Positions 21,509 through 33,200 of a stretch of DNA of 64,000 nt are shown here, one piece after another (positions within the stretch are counted from its first letter, which is position 1; every line of letters begins with the position of its first letter). Below the pieces are notes generated by a model. It saw only the letters and a program-made list of their open reading frames with translations, searched no databases and had not been told where the DNA came from. This DNA comes from Prillingera fragicola. Its lineage: Eukaryota; Basidiomycota; Tremellomycetes; Trichosporonales; Trichosporonaceae. A program made the position numbers and the translations under genes. Location of the stretch: the NCBI GenBank assembly GCA_002335605.1, contig BEDY01000001.1:2418001-2482000 (forward strand), read 5' to 3'.

Positions 21509-23207
21509 CTAGTAGAACAGTCCCGGGATGTGAGCGCCCTCAGCAGCGAGGGTAGCATAGTACAGCTCAGTCTCGCAGCAGATCACCATGCGGCCCTGGC
21601 CAGCAAACTGCAGAGGAAGACAAGGTCAGCGTTGATCGGACAAGTCTAGTGGTCATGCCATGGCGTGCTGATTGGGTGCGATAAGACCACTGATGGTGTC
21701 TCCCACGCACACACCCGAATACACGGGCGGACACGGGGCGTACGGGGCTCGGACGGTCATGCCCGGTACCTCCACTAGATCAACTAGACCGCCTCGAAGC
21801 GGAGTTGGGTGATTATCGCCACCAGCAGCGCACATCGCGCAAGCAACTCAATCCGGGGTAACCGGGGATGCAACTGCTTGACTCGGTTCGGTCTGTACTC
21901 ACCTGGAAGTTTGCGCTCACGGCACCAGTGTAGATCTTGCCAATAAGAGTGCCGCTAGGGTTCCAGACGTGGATACCGTCGCCGCAGCCTGCGTAGACGT
22001 TGCCCTTGGTATCGCAGTGGACACCGTCGGGGAAACCGACGTGCGAATAGGCAAAGAACTCTTGAGGGCCGAGAGTGCCGTCCTCGCGCACCTCCATGCG
22101 GTAGAGAGTGGCGGGGTCGTTCCAGTCGGCAGGCTCAAAGCCGTGGGCGGCGCCAGTGTCCGAGACGTACAGGTGCTTGCCGTCGGGGGAGAAGGTCAGG
22201 CCGTTTGGGCGCAACATGTAGTCGGCCACGGCCTGGACGGTGCCGGTGTCGGCGTTGAAGCGGTAGACTTGGCGGCGGATCTGGTTGTACCCACGGAAGT
22301 CCCTGCGTGTGTGAGCTCATCTCTCTCAATACCTTGTCCGTACTCACTGGACGTAGCCGTAGTCGACGTCGGTGAAGTAGATCCAGCCGTTGGTGGGGTG
22401 AACAGCAACGTCGTTGAGCGAGTTGAACTGACGGCCGTAATAGTTGTTGATCATCACGGTCGTGTTGTACGGCTCGACGGGGTTCATGAGGAACAGTGCT
22501 GGCGCGACACCAACACCCTGTCCCTCGCCGGCAAAGATGATCTGGCCGCGCCAGTTCGTGCCACCATTGGGGTTCATCACAATTGGGTTAGAGTCAACGG
22601 TGATCACGTCGACCTGTCCAGTAGCGTTCGCCTGGTCCTTGACGGCATCAGCCTGGGCCAGAGAAATCTTCTCGATAATGGCCGACTTCTTCAGACCAGT
22701 GCCGGCGGCTTTGGCACCGGCGTTTTGCACAAAGAACATTTCGTCCGTTGGGGGGTACCTGGACATCAACATCTACACGACTGCTCAGGACGTCTTCACT
22801 TACCAGACATTTGCCTCGTGGAAGATGGGGTCACCATCCGAAGCAGCAATGAGGGTGAGCGTGGGGTTGTCGCCAATGACAGAGTAAAACTCCTCATCGT
22901 AGATGTGGAAGGGTTTGTCTTTGAGACTCTTGGCATCGTGACCAGGTGGCACAAACAGCTATACAGTCAGCATCCATCTCCCGAGCCTCCAATACAAACG
23001 CACACTCGAGCCGTCAAACTTGTCCTGCGGCGCAATGTCCTCCAGATTGTTCCATGTGCGCGGGTCCATCACCTGGGCCTGTGCAGGCGCATCCTCGGGG
23101 TTCCAGCGTTCGACGAGTGGTGTAGAGTGCACGAGAGGCACCACGAGCACGATCGCGCCCAAGGCGATCGGGAGGACGACCGACGTCGTGAACGCGGACG
23201 GAGGCAT
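21509..23207 (-). CDS. SMP-30/gluconolactonase-like beta-propeller protein
   Basis: Five exons (23004-23207, 22804-22958, 22348-22758, 21903-22302, 21509-21607) encode 422 aa. Residues 5-28 are a hydrophobic signal peptide or anchor. The fold shows the repeated strands of the SGL propeller: FNSLNDVAVHPTNGWIYFTD, MLRPNGLTFSPDGKHLYVSD, GFPDGVHCDTKGNVYAGCGD and DGIHVWNPSGTLIGKI. The N-D, N-G and D-G positions match the metal-binding Asn/Asp residues of the family. Such enzymes hydrolyse sugar or aromatic lactones or related esters with a divalent metal; the substrate is unknown. Secretion or surface exposure is inferred. Introns 1-3 are 45 nt each, but the last is 295 nt (21608-21902). The final exon (FAGQGRMVICCETELYY) is confidently in phase. 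Confidence 0.85.
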
Positions 23208-24442
23208 GGTGTGTTTACGAGTCTTGAAAAGGTGGGCGGTTTCAAAGTCTTGCTGGTGGAGGTTGACTCTCTGGCAATGACGTACGGTCAGCTTGGCTTC
23301 GGTGTTTGAAACGGCGCTCTGGGTGGATAACTGCTTGCTCTTGCTCGTCTGCTTCTTGCAGTCTTTAAGTATCACAGTCCATTGCGCCCATGCACAACGT
23401 CAGCAGTTTCTCATCTGGTCAGCAGGTCATCATCGTCTCGCTACGTCCGTTTCGGGCGAGTGAGAACCCCTCGGCTTTGACAGGCAAGAACAAGGTTCCG
23501 TCCAACGACGCCGCAGCACCAACTGACACAAGGTTGGGGAGTAGTCATTTGCATCTGAGACCGACTAACGGATAACGACGGTTCCACACCTTCTGCCCAC
23601 CTGTCACCACGACGGCTCAGCACGGTAGACGTCGGCACCGCCGGCATCGTGGTCATCTGCACCTCGATTTCTCATGAAACGTTCGGTTCTGCGACTTCGG
23701 ACAGCACCGTGATCCGTGACGCAATGCTGGAACGGTTCTGGAACCAGGTATTCAAAGGTTGCCGGAGTGGGTAAACGGACGCCCACCCGAGTATCCGAGG
23801 ACACACACAGGTGCAATAGATCTCGAGGGGGGCAGGACACAGCGCTGATGCCGTATGAAAGCAGGCCAAGCCACTCCAGCCTTCAGGCACGGCCTCACCA
23901 TGTTACCAATGCGCCAATGCGCCAATGCCATGGTACGTAGATACAGTCTATTGCCCAAGTAAGTAGTTGCCAAACGAGTGCTGCTCTCTGCCCCACGAAT
24001 CTGTGTGGAGTCGTGAAACGGTCCTTTGTCGTAATGCCGCAGAAGAGAGCAAGAAACGTAACTTGATCACATGCAAACAGGCAGAACTACGAGTACAAAA
24101 GATAGACTACTTGGAGAAATACACGCTGGTCACAGAGGCACACCGTTCCGCTAATCATCACGGCCAGGGTGCCGTAAACCACAAAAAGTTCTACACGCAA
24201 TGGAAGCGGCCATCAAGGGCCATGATAGCCATGATGGCTCGCCGGGGAGCGATTGGTTTGGCGATATGACGGCAACCGGGAAGCTTTCGATCTCCCCGCA
24301 TTCCATCGAGTCGCCGTTCCGCAAGCGCATACGCCTCAGTCGCGGAGTTTCAAATGTGTCAGACATGCGCCGCAACTCATGCCTATGATCCCTTCCTCCT
24401 ACAGTGTCGGATGGCCCACTTTTTTTGGGATCCATGTGTAGT
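23208..24442. other. Gene-free stretch with a CCAAT triplet
   Basis: This 1.2 kb is upstream of the lactonase-like gene and downstream of the disordered-protein gene. The one notable element is CCAATGCG, CCAATGCG, CCAATGCC in tandem at 23906-23929. Short frames on both strands have no support. Confidence 0.45.
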
Positions 24443-26750
24443 TTACGACTTGGATTTGCCGAGACGCATACTGGCCTTGGGCTTGAGCATGCGGAATATA
24501 CTTGAGCGTTTGTCGGACGCGGTGGAGGATGCAGAGTTGTTGGCCGAGTGGCGCGGCACAGGCGGGGGAGGTGGCGCAGGACGAGGCTGCGTGTAGCGGA
24601 CTTGGTCAGCCATGGGTGGTGGACGCGGAGGCAGCGAGTAGAAGGTGGCCAGGTAGGCCTCGGGCACACGGCGGGGCATATGGTCGCGCGGGCGAGGCAT
24701 CATGAACGAGTCGAGCTCGGCAGGCGATGGGCGCACCGGCACGCCGTCTGATGACTCGTCGGTGCGAGGAGGCACGTATGACACAGGTATGGCGTTGGGC
24801 GTCGGCGCATCGGCGCTCACCGAGCGCATGGGTACTGGGTGGCCCTGTGGTGCCGACGGCTTGGCTGGTTGGTACTGCGAGACGCGGTACGGGGACGATC
24901 CAAAGAAGTGGGAACGTGACGAGCCCCTCGAGTACGAGTCAAAGCTCGGCGACTCCATAACCGGCGATTCGAGAACCGGCGACTCGAGCATGGGAGAACG
25001 AGCAAGATCGGGTGTCCCCGCAGGCGATTCGAGGCGGGAACGAGACGAGGCCGACTCGGGAGACACGGACGAGTTCTCTAGCAGTGGTGGCAGAGAGGCT
25101 TCCGAATCAGGAGATGAGGTTACCGAACGGCGCGGCGGGCGCGCAGGTGGAGGACCAGGCGACACGGAGACGGAACGCGACGGAGGTAAGGACGACGGTA
25201 GGGATTCCTTGTCCAAATCGGGTGTAGGCTCGGGCACGGCCAGGATGGTCTCCATGCGCTCAGAAGACTCGATCACTGGCGTCGTGCGCGTACTGCTAAC
25301 GTACGACACGGGGCGCGCGGCGCGCGGGGGACGCGGTGGCAAGGGCGTTGACAACGCGTTCGGTGCCATGGAGACTGGGCGCCGCGAATCCACCTTTACC
25401 GGCGACTCTGTCCGAACACTTGTGTTTGTGTCTGAAGTTCGTGACACGGAGCGAGGAGTTGGAGCCTCTGGTGCTTCGCGCAGCACCGATGAGCGGTTGG
25501 CACGAGGGGGGATTGCTGGCGCGGCGAGCGACCGAATGCCTGCCACACTGGCACGGCGAAGGGCCTTTTCGGCGGCCGATGCCTCTGCAGCTGCCTTGCT
25601 TGCTACTGCCGGAGCGTCGCCGCCAGACTTGGCCCCCCACGCAAAGTGGGTAGATGCGCGGTGACTCAGCTTGCGGTTGGTGGGGGGGACAAGGTCACCC
25701 TGACCCGTCCGCAACATGCTCGAGCGGTTGGCACGGGGCGACTGGTAATGTCAGTTATTGATGCACAGATGGGTCGCTTACGATTGAGGGAGGGGCCAGG
25801 CTCGACGGAGCCGCGACGCTCCTGCGACGTTCAGCCCGCTCGGCAGCATCGCGAGCCTTGTTCTTGGCGGCCTGCTCTGCCATGTCGCGTGGTGTGGATG
25901 CATCGGGCACAGGCTGGCCAGCGCGCAACAGTGCGGCACGATTTAACCGAGGTGTGGACTCGGGGGCAGTGATGCTTGTCGGTAGTTGCACACTGCGTCG
26001 CCTCTCTGCACGCTCGGCAGCATCCCGCGCTTTGTTGCGCACCGCCATTTCGGCGCGGGCAGCTGTGGACACGACTGGAGGTGCATTATCTGCTGGCTGT
26101 CCGGAGCGCAGCAGAGCAGCGCGATTCTGGCGAGGCTGCACAGATGGTTCTGCAAGGGATGATACATTCTGCGACGCGTCAGAAATGGCACACGACAGAC
26201 ACTCGAAACAAGCGCGTGGCAGGTGGCGTTTATCCTCCGAGAGCACTTGCACTGCAAGATACCCCTCTCAACCTTGCCAACGGGAAGCCCAAATTGTCTC
26301 AACACTCACAAGGCCAAGTCCCGTGCGCTTATGCCCGGGCACATTGTCAAAGGTGACCACCGTGTCTCCACCAGCAGCGCGTCGCTCGTCACACGGATCA
26401 ATCCACTCGAGGCCTTGACGAAGGGCTGCAGACTTTGTCAGACGAGGTCCGACACCAGCTATATGTGTTGTCCGCGGAGCAGGGCGAGCGACAAAGGGTA
26501 CAAAGCCATCGCTACTAGGCTTGCCGGCTTGCTCGTGGGCGAGGTGGTGGAGAATAGGGTCGGAGGCAACATAATCCTGTGAGAGTGATGACGCCGAGTC
26601 GAGATTGTGGTCGTCGTCGTCGTAGGCGGCGTCAAGGACAACAACGTCTCCGTCAAAGGAATCGGCTGGGGGAGTGCGGACGCGCACTGAGCGCATGGTG
26701 GCCATGAAGCGGGTGTCGTTACCACTGATGAGCCCAGGGTTATCAGACAT
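24443..26750 (-). CDS. Large disordered protein with NRAALLR / ERRRSV repeats, unknown function
   Basis: Three exons (26310-26750, 25782-26168, 24443-25741) encode about 708 aa. The N-terminus is acidic (VVVLDAAYDDDDHNLDSA). The middle has two closely matching units made of PRxNRAALLRxGQP followed by NKARDAAERAERRRSV. A third degenerate unit (PRANRSSMLRTGQ, then ASAAEKALRRASV) and a further PRANRSSVLR follow. The C-terminal 400 residues are Ser/Pro-rich with MLESPVLESPVMESPS tandem repeats, PPRPPPM and PPPPPVP proline runs, and a basic end (FRMLKPKASMRLGKSKS). There is no signal peptide or membrane segment. A cytoplasmic scaffold is plausible, with SH3 or actin ligands in the proline runs, but the family is unknown to me. 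The first intron is 141 nt, a multiple of three with an in-frame stop. Confidence 0.75.
25710..26168 (-). repeat. Protein-level repeat array in the disordered protein
   Basis: Two near-complete units of about 60 codons and degenerate copies after them share PRxNR[AS][AS]xLR and a charged [KN]KARDAAERAERRRSV helix. The two best units differ in the linker but are identical over NKARDAAERAERRRSV, which suggests recent duplication or strong constraint. Confidence 0.7.
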
Positions 26751-27934
26751 GAGAATTAATGTCTGTCGACAGAGGTACGAAGAGTGATGTCGCCAGTTGA
26801 ACGAGTAGGTGGTATATACCCAACTCGGAGCTCAGCGGTTTCGCGTTTCCAGGACGCGAGCACGGCGAACCAGTAATGGATGGTGGACAACAGGGCAAGG
26901 GGTAGGTAGTGTTGGTTGTTGAACGAAATCAGGAAATGGTTCGCCAGTCACAGGGTAGTGAGGAGAGGTACCATTAATCCCTCAAGGGAGCAGCAGCACG
27001 AGGGGTGGCGGTGGGCGGTGAATTGCTTGGGTGCACGGGGATGGAATGTGAAGGGGTAGAGGACAAGACGCGGTGGTCTGAGCGGTGTGTGTGTTGAAGG
27101 ATTAGTGAGTAACAACGAGTAACGAGTCGATGGGAGCAGCTGGTTATCACCACCAGTGGCCATCGTCGTGAGAGAGTGCTCACGAAAGACCGTTCCCGAC
27201 AAGAACACGGAGTAGCATGGCAGGGAGGAAGGAAGGCTGACCATATTGTTTATGGCATTGACCACTACCAAAATGACCCACAACTACGGCATGGAGAAGA
27301 TGATACACAAGGGTCAGACGGCACCACGTCAGAGGACTTCAGGGACCTTGTTCCAGCGTTCAGGCCATCGCGTCCCGGATGCTGTAATCCCACGCTCCCG
27401 CCACTGCGACGTCGACTACCTTGCTCCAGCATATCGCCCACTTGGCGCATAGCAACGCAGCGAATCTTAAAGCAGCGGGTTGGTCTCGCACCAACTTGTC
27501 GAGTTTCCAAGCTGGGGCATTCAATGGCAGCCATCAGTCGCAAGGCTGGCGGTTGCTCACCTAAGACATGGTACAGTCTCCAACGCGAGCCACTAGGCCG
27601 GATTTCCACGTGGATATACTTCCGCTGTTTTTGGATCAAGAGCCACGCGAGATTCGCGAGGAATTACCAGGGACTGAGCTGTGCAATATTTTTATTTGCA
27701 CCGCCCCCTTGGACACAAAAGCGCCTTTACTCTCGGAAGCAATTCAGATCGACTGCGGTGGAGGCGTGGAAGAACCCCGAAAAGGTTCCGTCGTCGGCCG
27801 TCTTCTCGCTGCCCATGACGCATGCACCGCTCACGACCAAGCCTCCATTTCTGCCATACCTGACATCTTGACACCATCGACAGCTTCCTCTTTTCTCATC
27901 CACCCATCTACCACCAGCTCACACTTTGCCCAAC
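26751..27934. promoter_or_regulatory. Divergent intergenic region of the disordered-protein and fimbrin genes
   Basis: The start codons at 26750 (-) and 27935 (+) are 1.18 kb apart and divergent. A TATA-like palindrome GGTATATACC at 26811-26820 sits about 60 bp upstream of the minus-strand gene. The fimbrin side ends in a C/T-rich leader. Open frames inside have no family support. Confidence 0.45.
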
Positions 27935-30039
27935 ATGCAGGCACTCAAGCTGAGCAAGAAGTATCCCGAATTCCAACAGGAGGACATCTTTGACCTCATC
28001 AACAAGTTCCAGTGAGTCAAGTCCTCTTGTCGAGACTTTGAGTGATTGGGGGTCGCATCGCCTCGGCAGATAGCTAACTGGTGACAGACAGATCGATGTC
28101 GAAGACAAGGGGTCATTGGACAAGGCAGAGGTTATCGCTGCCGTCCAGAAGGCTGGCGAGGCGGACTATGACTCGGTGAGAGGATTGACATGTCGGTCTT
28201 TTGTATGCGACTGACGCCTTAGGCCCGTGAGACTTTGAAGCAGGTCAACATCGACTCGTCGGGTCGTCTGGAACTCGAGGACTGGGTTCAGCTTCACTCG
28301 CTGCTCCGCAAGGCCAAGGCTCAGCCTGTGTAGGTCACACCTCCGTTCGCCAATGCTGACGTACAGGCTCGAGACCCACAAGGGACGCATTGCAGTGAAG
28401 GGCACTGCTGGCACCAACACCCAGCACACTGTCAACGAGGACGAGCTTAGGTCATTCACCGACCACATCAACGGTGTCCTGGGTGGTGACCCTGACGTCG
28501 GCCGCCTTCTCCCCATCCCCACCGACACGATGCAGCTGTTCGACGAGGTCCAGGGTGAGCAATTCATTCAAATGACGCCTCTGACACTGCACAGACGGAT
28601 TGATTCTCTGCAAGCTGATCAATGACTCGGTTCCCGACACCATTGACGAGCGTGTCCTCAACAAGCCCACAGCAAAGCGCCCTCAGCTCAATGCGTTCCA
28701 GAAGACTGAGAACAACAACATTGTCATCACCTCGTCGAAGGGTATTGGATGCTCGGTCGTCAACATTGGCCCCCAGGACATCCAGGAGGGTCGCGAGCAC
28801 CTTATCCTTGGCCTTATTTGGCAGATTATTCGTCGTGGTCTTCTGAGCAAGATCGACATCAAGGTTCACCCCGAGCTGTACCGCCTGCTTGATGATGGCG
28901 AGACCCTCGAGGAGTTCCTCCGTCTTCCCCCCGACCAGATTCTGCTCCGCTGGTTCAACTACCACCTCAAGGCGGCCAACTGGCCCAGAAGGTGAGCTGC
29001 AGATGCCAAGCTATGCTGACGTTTCAGGGTTACCAACTTCTCCAAGGACGTGTCGGACGGCGAGAACTACACTATTCTCTTGAACCAGCTCAAGCCGGAT
29101 GAGTGCAGCCGTGCTCCTCTTCAGACCCAGGATCTGCACCAACGCGCCGAGGAGGTTCTTCAGAACGCCGACGCTATTGGATGCCGTCGCTTCCTTACGC
29201 CGAACGGTATGGTCTCTGGTAACCCCAAGCTCAACCTTGCATTTGTTGCCAACCTGTTCAACACCTGGCCTGGTCTTGATCCTCTCGAGGAGGCCGAGGC
29301 ACCGCCCGAGATTGACGACTTTGATGCCGAGGGAGAGCGTGAGGCGCGTGTCTTCACCCTCTGGCTCAACTCGCTTGATGTTGAGCCCGGAGTGTACAAC
29401 CTGTTCGAGAACCTCAAGGATGGAAACATCTTGCTGCAGGCGTTCGACAAGGTCATTCCCGGTTCCGTCATCTGGCGCCGCGTGTCAAAGCCCAAGGAGG
29501 GCCAGGAGCTTTCGCGTTTCAAGTCGGTTGAGAACACGAACTATGCTGTTGACCTCGCTACTGCCAACGGCATGCACATGGTCGGCATCCAGGGTTCTGA
29601 CATTGTCGACGGCACGCGCACCCTTGTGCTCGGTCTCGTCTGGCAGCTCATGCGCGTGAGCATCACCCAGACCCTCGCATCGATTAAGGGTGCCGGTGGC
29701 AAGGGTGTTACCGACCAGGACATTGTCCGATGGGCCAACGACATGGTGCAGAAGAGTGGAAAGTCGAGCACCATGCGCAGCTTCAAGGACCCCAGTCTCA
29801 GCAACGCCCACTTCTTCCTCGACCTCCTCAACGCCGTCCGCCCCGGCATCGTCGACTACTCCCTTGTTTACAACTCGAACGACCCAGAGGAGAAGAGGCT
29901 CAACGCCAAGCTTGCCATCTCGATTGCCCGCAAGCTCAACGCACTCATTTTCCTCGTCCCCGAGGACATTGTCGACGTCCGCCCCCGTCTCCTCCTCACC
30001 TTTGTCGGCGCTCTCTGGGCCGCGTCGCTCAACCAGTAA
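27935..30039 (+). CDS. SAC6: Fimbrin (plastin), actin-bundling protein
   Basis: Six exons (27935-28011, 28088-28175, 28223-28329, 28367-28554, 28595-28991, 29028-30039) encode 622 aa, close to the 642 aa of yeast Sac6. An N-terminal EF-hand-type region (VEDKGSLDKAEVIAAVQKAG, IDSSGRLELEDWVQL) is followed by four calponin-homology domains forming two actin-binding domains. Hallmarks include DGLILCKLINDSVPDTIDER, HLILGLIWQIIRRGLL, LRWFNYHLKAANWPRRVTNF and LWLNSLDVEPGVYNLFENLK. The C-terminus ends at ALWAASLNQ. Fimbrin cross-links filaments in actin patches and cables and is needed for endocytosis. The exon joins are in phase; exon 3 ends at a GTAGGT donor after CCTGT. The gene is convergent with RXT3, with only 223 bp between stop codons. 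Confidence 0.96.
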
Positions 30040-30262
30040 ACGTCGTCGTGTCAAGTTCGTGTCATCAGTGTCTCGTGTACAGTACGCAATGGGATGTGCG
30101 TGCCCGAGTAGTAGAATCAGGCTAGCTTTGCACGTTACGAATAGTTCTTATGCAGGATATACAATACATTTTCTTAATGGACGGGGGCGGGGGCAGTCCG
30201 GATCTCACAACCGAAAGGGGACGATGGACACGAGCTGATATATAGAGAAAGGGGGTCATGAT

Positions 30263-33200
30263 CTAGATGGCAATGACCGATGCTGTAGCCTCGGGCTCAG
30301 CGGGGGCAGTTTCGTGCAAGCCTGTCGCGGGCTCGTCAAGGTCCATGGCGTCGCTCTTGCCATCGTCCTTGGGCGCGTCGGGCGTGGCAGCGTCGTCCTT
30401 GGCCGCATCCTCCTTGGATGCGTCCTCTTTGGATGCGTCCTCTTTGGATGCGTCCTCTTTGGATGCGTCCTCCTGTTGTGCGTCCTCTTTGGAAACGTTC
30501 TCACTTGGTGCGTCGTTGTTGGATGCGTCGTCCTTGGATGCGTCGTCCTTTTGTGCGTCGTCCTTCGATGCGTCGTCCTTCGATGCGTCGTCCTTTGGTG
30601 CGTCGTCCTTTGGTGCGTCGGTCTTTGCTGCGTCGTCTGTCAAAGCGTCATCCTTGGCAGTGTCGTCCTTGGGAGCGGTGTCATCTGTCGGCGTCTCCTC
30701 CGTGGGAACTTCGTCCTTGGCGGCGTCGGCTGCCGACTCCTCGGTTGTGACTTCCTCCTCTTTTGAGGCTCCGTCATTGGCTTCCGCCACAGGGGCCGCC
30801 TCCTTGGCAGCTTCGGGAGCAGGCTCATCAACGGGAACAGCGTCGACCTTGGGAGGGGAGGGCTCCACTGGTGCCTCGACCTCGGCGACAGGAGCCTTAG
30901 CCGCGGCCTCAGCGGCGGGAGCCTTCTCAGGCTCGGCCATCTCGGTGTCCTCCTTCACAGCCTCGACGGACGTGACAGGAACTGGCTCCTCGACGGGAAT
31001 CTCCTTGGCGGCCTCGTTGATGGGTGAAAGAACGGGAGGAGCGACATCGTCGACGGCCATGGCGTTCTCCTTAGGCACCTCGGGCTCCTTGTCAACTGGC
31101 TCGGGCTCCGTTTCAACCTCCTTGGGCTTCTCTGCGACGACGGGCTTGACATCCACTTCCTCCATCTCCACGTCGTCGTCCGGGAGCGCGGGGCCGTCTT
31201 TGCGATGGACCCAGCGGAAGACCGTCGCGGCGCAGAGAATGCCCTTGTCGGCGTCCAGCTGGATCGCAAGACCCTGGTCTATCCACATCGCGCGCGAGGG
31301 GTCGAGGGCAGCGGCTATCGTGACAAGCTTGTCGGCTGGAGGGGCGGCCCCTTTGCGAGTGGGCTTGAGGGGAGTCTCGACGCTCGAGACGCGGAGGCGC
31401 GGCAAACCACTGTCGAGCAAGACGAGCGATACGCGGTAGCTGCGGTGTCAGCAAAAGTTAACGGATTGGGAGCTTACTGGTCAGAGCCGTTGCCAAAGTC
31501 AACGTCGTGGGTCCACAGGGAGCGGTTGGTCTTGTCATCATCGGCAGGAAGGTCAAAGTAGCCTGCAAGCGCAGAGGGCTTGTAAGTGCAACCAGCCTGG
31601 CCCGAGACGAAGAGCAAGTCATCCGCGAACGACATGTCAGGGCGGTCCTCCTCGTACTGCAGGTCCTCTGGCAGGATACTGGCCGCCTCGTCGACGTCGA
31701 GTGGTGCGGGCGCCTGACCCATGACCACTGCACGCTCGAGGGCAAGCTCGGCCATGTGCTGCTTGCGGGCAGCACGACGCGGGAGGAGCGAGTCGTAGCG
31801 CTTGTCTACCTTGACACGCTCCACACCCTCGATGACAATACTCGCGCCGTCGTGGCCATTGCCCCAACCGCGGGTGACCACACCGTTGCGCTCGGTGGCA
31901 GTGTACCGCACGAGTCTAGGGACAATGCGGACAGTGACATTTACAATGTCGTTGTCGCTGCGCGTCGAGGGCCCGCCCCAGCGAATCCATCCGGCGTGGA
32001 TCAGAACGAGGCCAAGGTCCGAGTCATCGGTGTAGACGTCCGTACCCCAAACCTTGCGGTCCTTGCGGGCCTGACCGTCGGGGGCCCAGCCGAGGCCAAC
32101 GGTGGCGCCGTCACCCCCGGACGCGCGAGCCTCATCCCATCCAGGCTCGCCACGCACCTTCCAACGCGAGCCGAGAAAGCCACCGCCCACACGGACGACG
32201 ACTATACCTCCCTCACACTCCATGGTGGTGCAGCGAGTCTGAGCAAGAGACCAGTCGGAGCCGCCATATGACTCGTGACCGACAATCCGGCCAAGGTCGG
32301 GAAGACTCTTGAGCCAGGCCTCGACGGGAGAGCTCGACACCTCGGGCCACTTCTTGACACCACTGGTGAGGGCTGACCAGTCACGCTGGGGCGCGGGGAG
32401 CTTCTTCTCCTCCTCCTTGCGGCGTTTGCTACGGTTGGTGTTGGCGCGACGGTGGGCCTGAGCCTGGTCCTCGACAGCAGTGTCCATGCGGGGGCGCTTC
32501 GTGGTAGCGTCTCGTGGCGTGTAGGTGTACTCGCGCGTGTCCGCAGCCGGTGGGGCGCCTTTATTGTTGTATCCAAATGGTCGCGCGTCTCGGCCAGCGG
32601 CCGGCTGCTGGGCGGCGGCGGGCTGAGCAGCGACAGGAGGAGCCGGCGCGGGTGTAGGCTTGGTCTCGGGGACGCTGTAGGCTTGAGCCTCGGGCCTGTT
32701 GATGACCTCGATGTGACGAGTGTACTTGGGCTCAGTGTAGGTCGGCTGCGCGGCCGGCGCGGCGGAACCCTGAGGGCGAGGGCGTCCACCGTAGATGTCA
32801 GAGAAGGACGACGATGGCTGACGCGGGGGTTGGAAAGCCTTGGACTCGTACGCCCGACGCCTCTCGCGGTCGGCACGAACGAGCTCTTGCTCGCGCTCCT
32901 TGCGCTCACGCTCGCGGGCCATCTCCCTCTCCTTCTCCCTTTCGCGCTCACGGGCAAGCTCACGCTCCTTTTCACGAGCCACTTCACGCTCGCGCTCCCT
33001 CTCCCTCTCCCGTTCCCTCTCACGCTCTCGTTCACGCTCGCGGCGCTCGCGCTCCTGGGCCGAGTAGGAAAAGGGGTAACCCGCGCCACCGCCGAGGAAG
33101 CCGCTACCCAGGCCGTACGAGTTGTAGGGCTGGGTGTAGGCAGACGCGTAGGTTGAGCTAAACGAGTAGGGAGGACGAACGGAAGAGGGGGCAGACGACG

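Noticed and set aside
21969..23309. 446-codon plus-strand frame over the lactonase-like gene
   Set aside because: It runs through introns and exons of the well-supported minus-strand gene and has no recognisable domain.
24702..25664. 320-codon plus-strand frame over the disordered-protein gene
   Set aside because: Antisense shadow of the Ser/Pro-rich exon; no splice or domain support.
24443..26750. NRAALLR units as WH2 actin-binding motifs
   Set aside because: The spacing and the LKKT-type end of WH2 are absent, so the resemblance is too weak to call.
30400..30660. Possible CRISPR-like array
   Set aside because: The units are tandem 15-mers without spacers and encode in-frame pentapeptides of a eukaryotic gene.
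30267..31439. 390-codon plus-strand frame of SLDAS-type repeats
   Set aside because: It is the complement of the 15-bp minisatellite and acidic region of RXT3; the sense strand carries the conserved Rxt3 protein.
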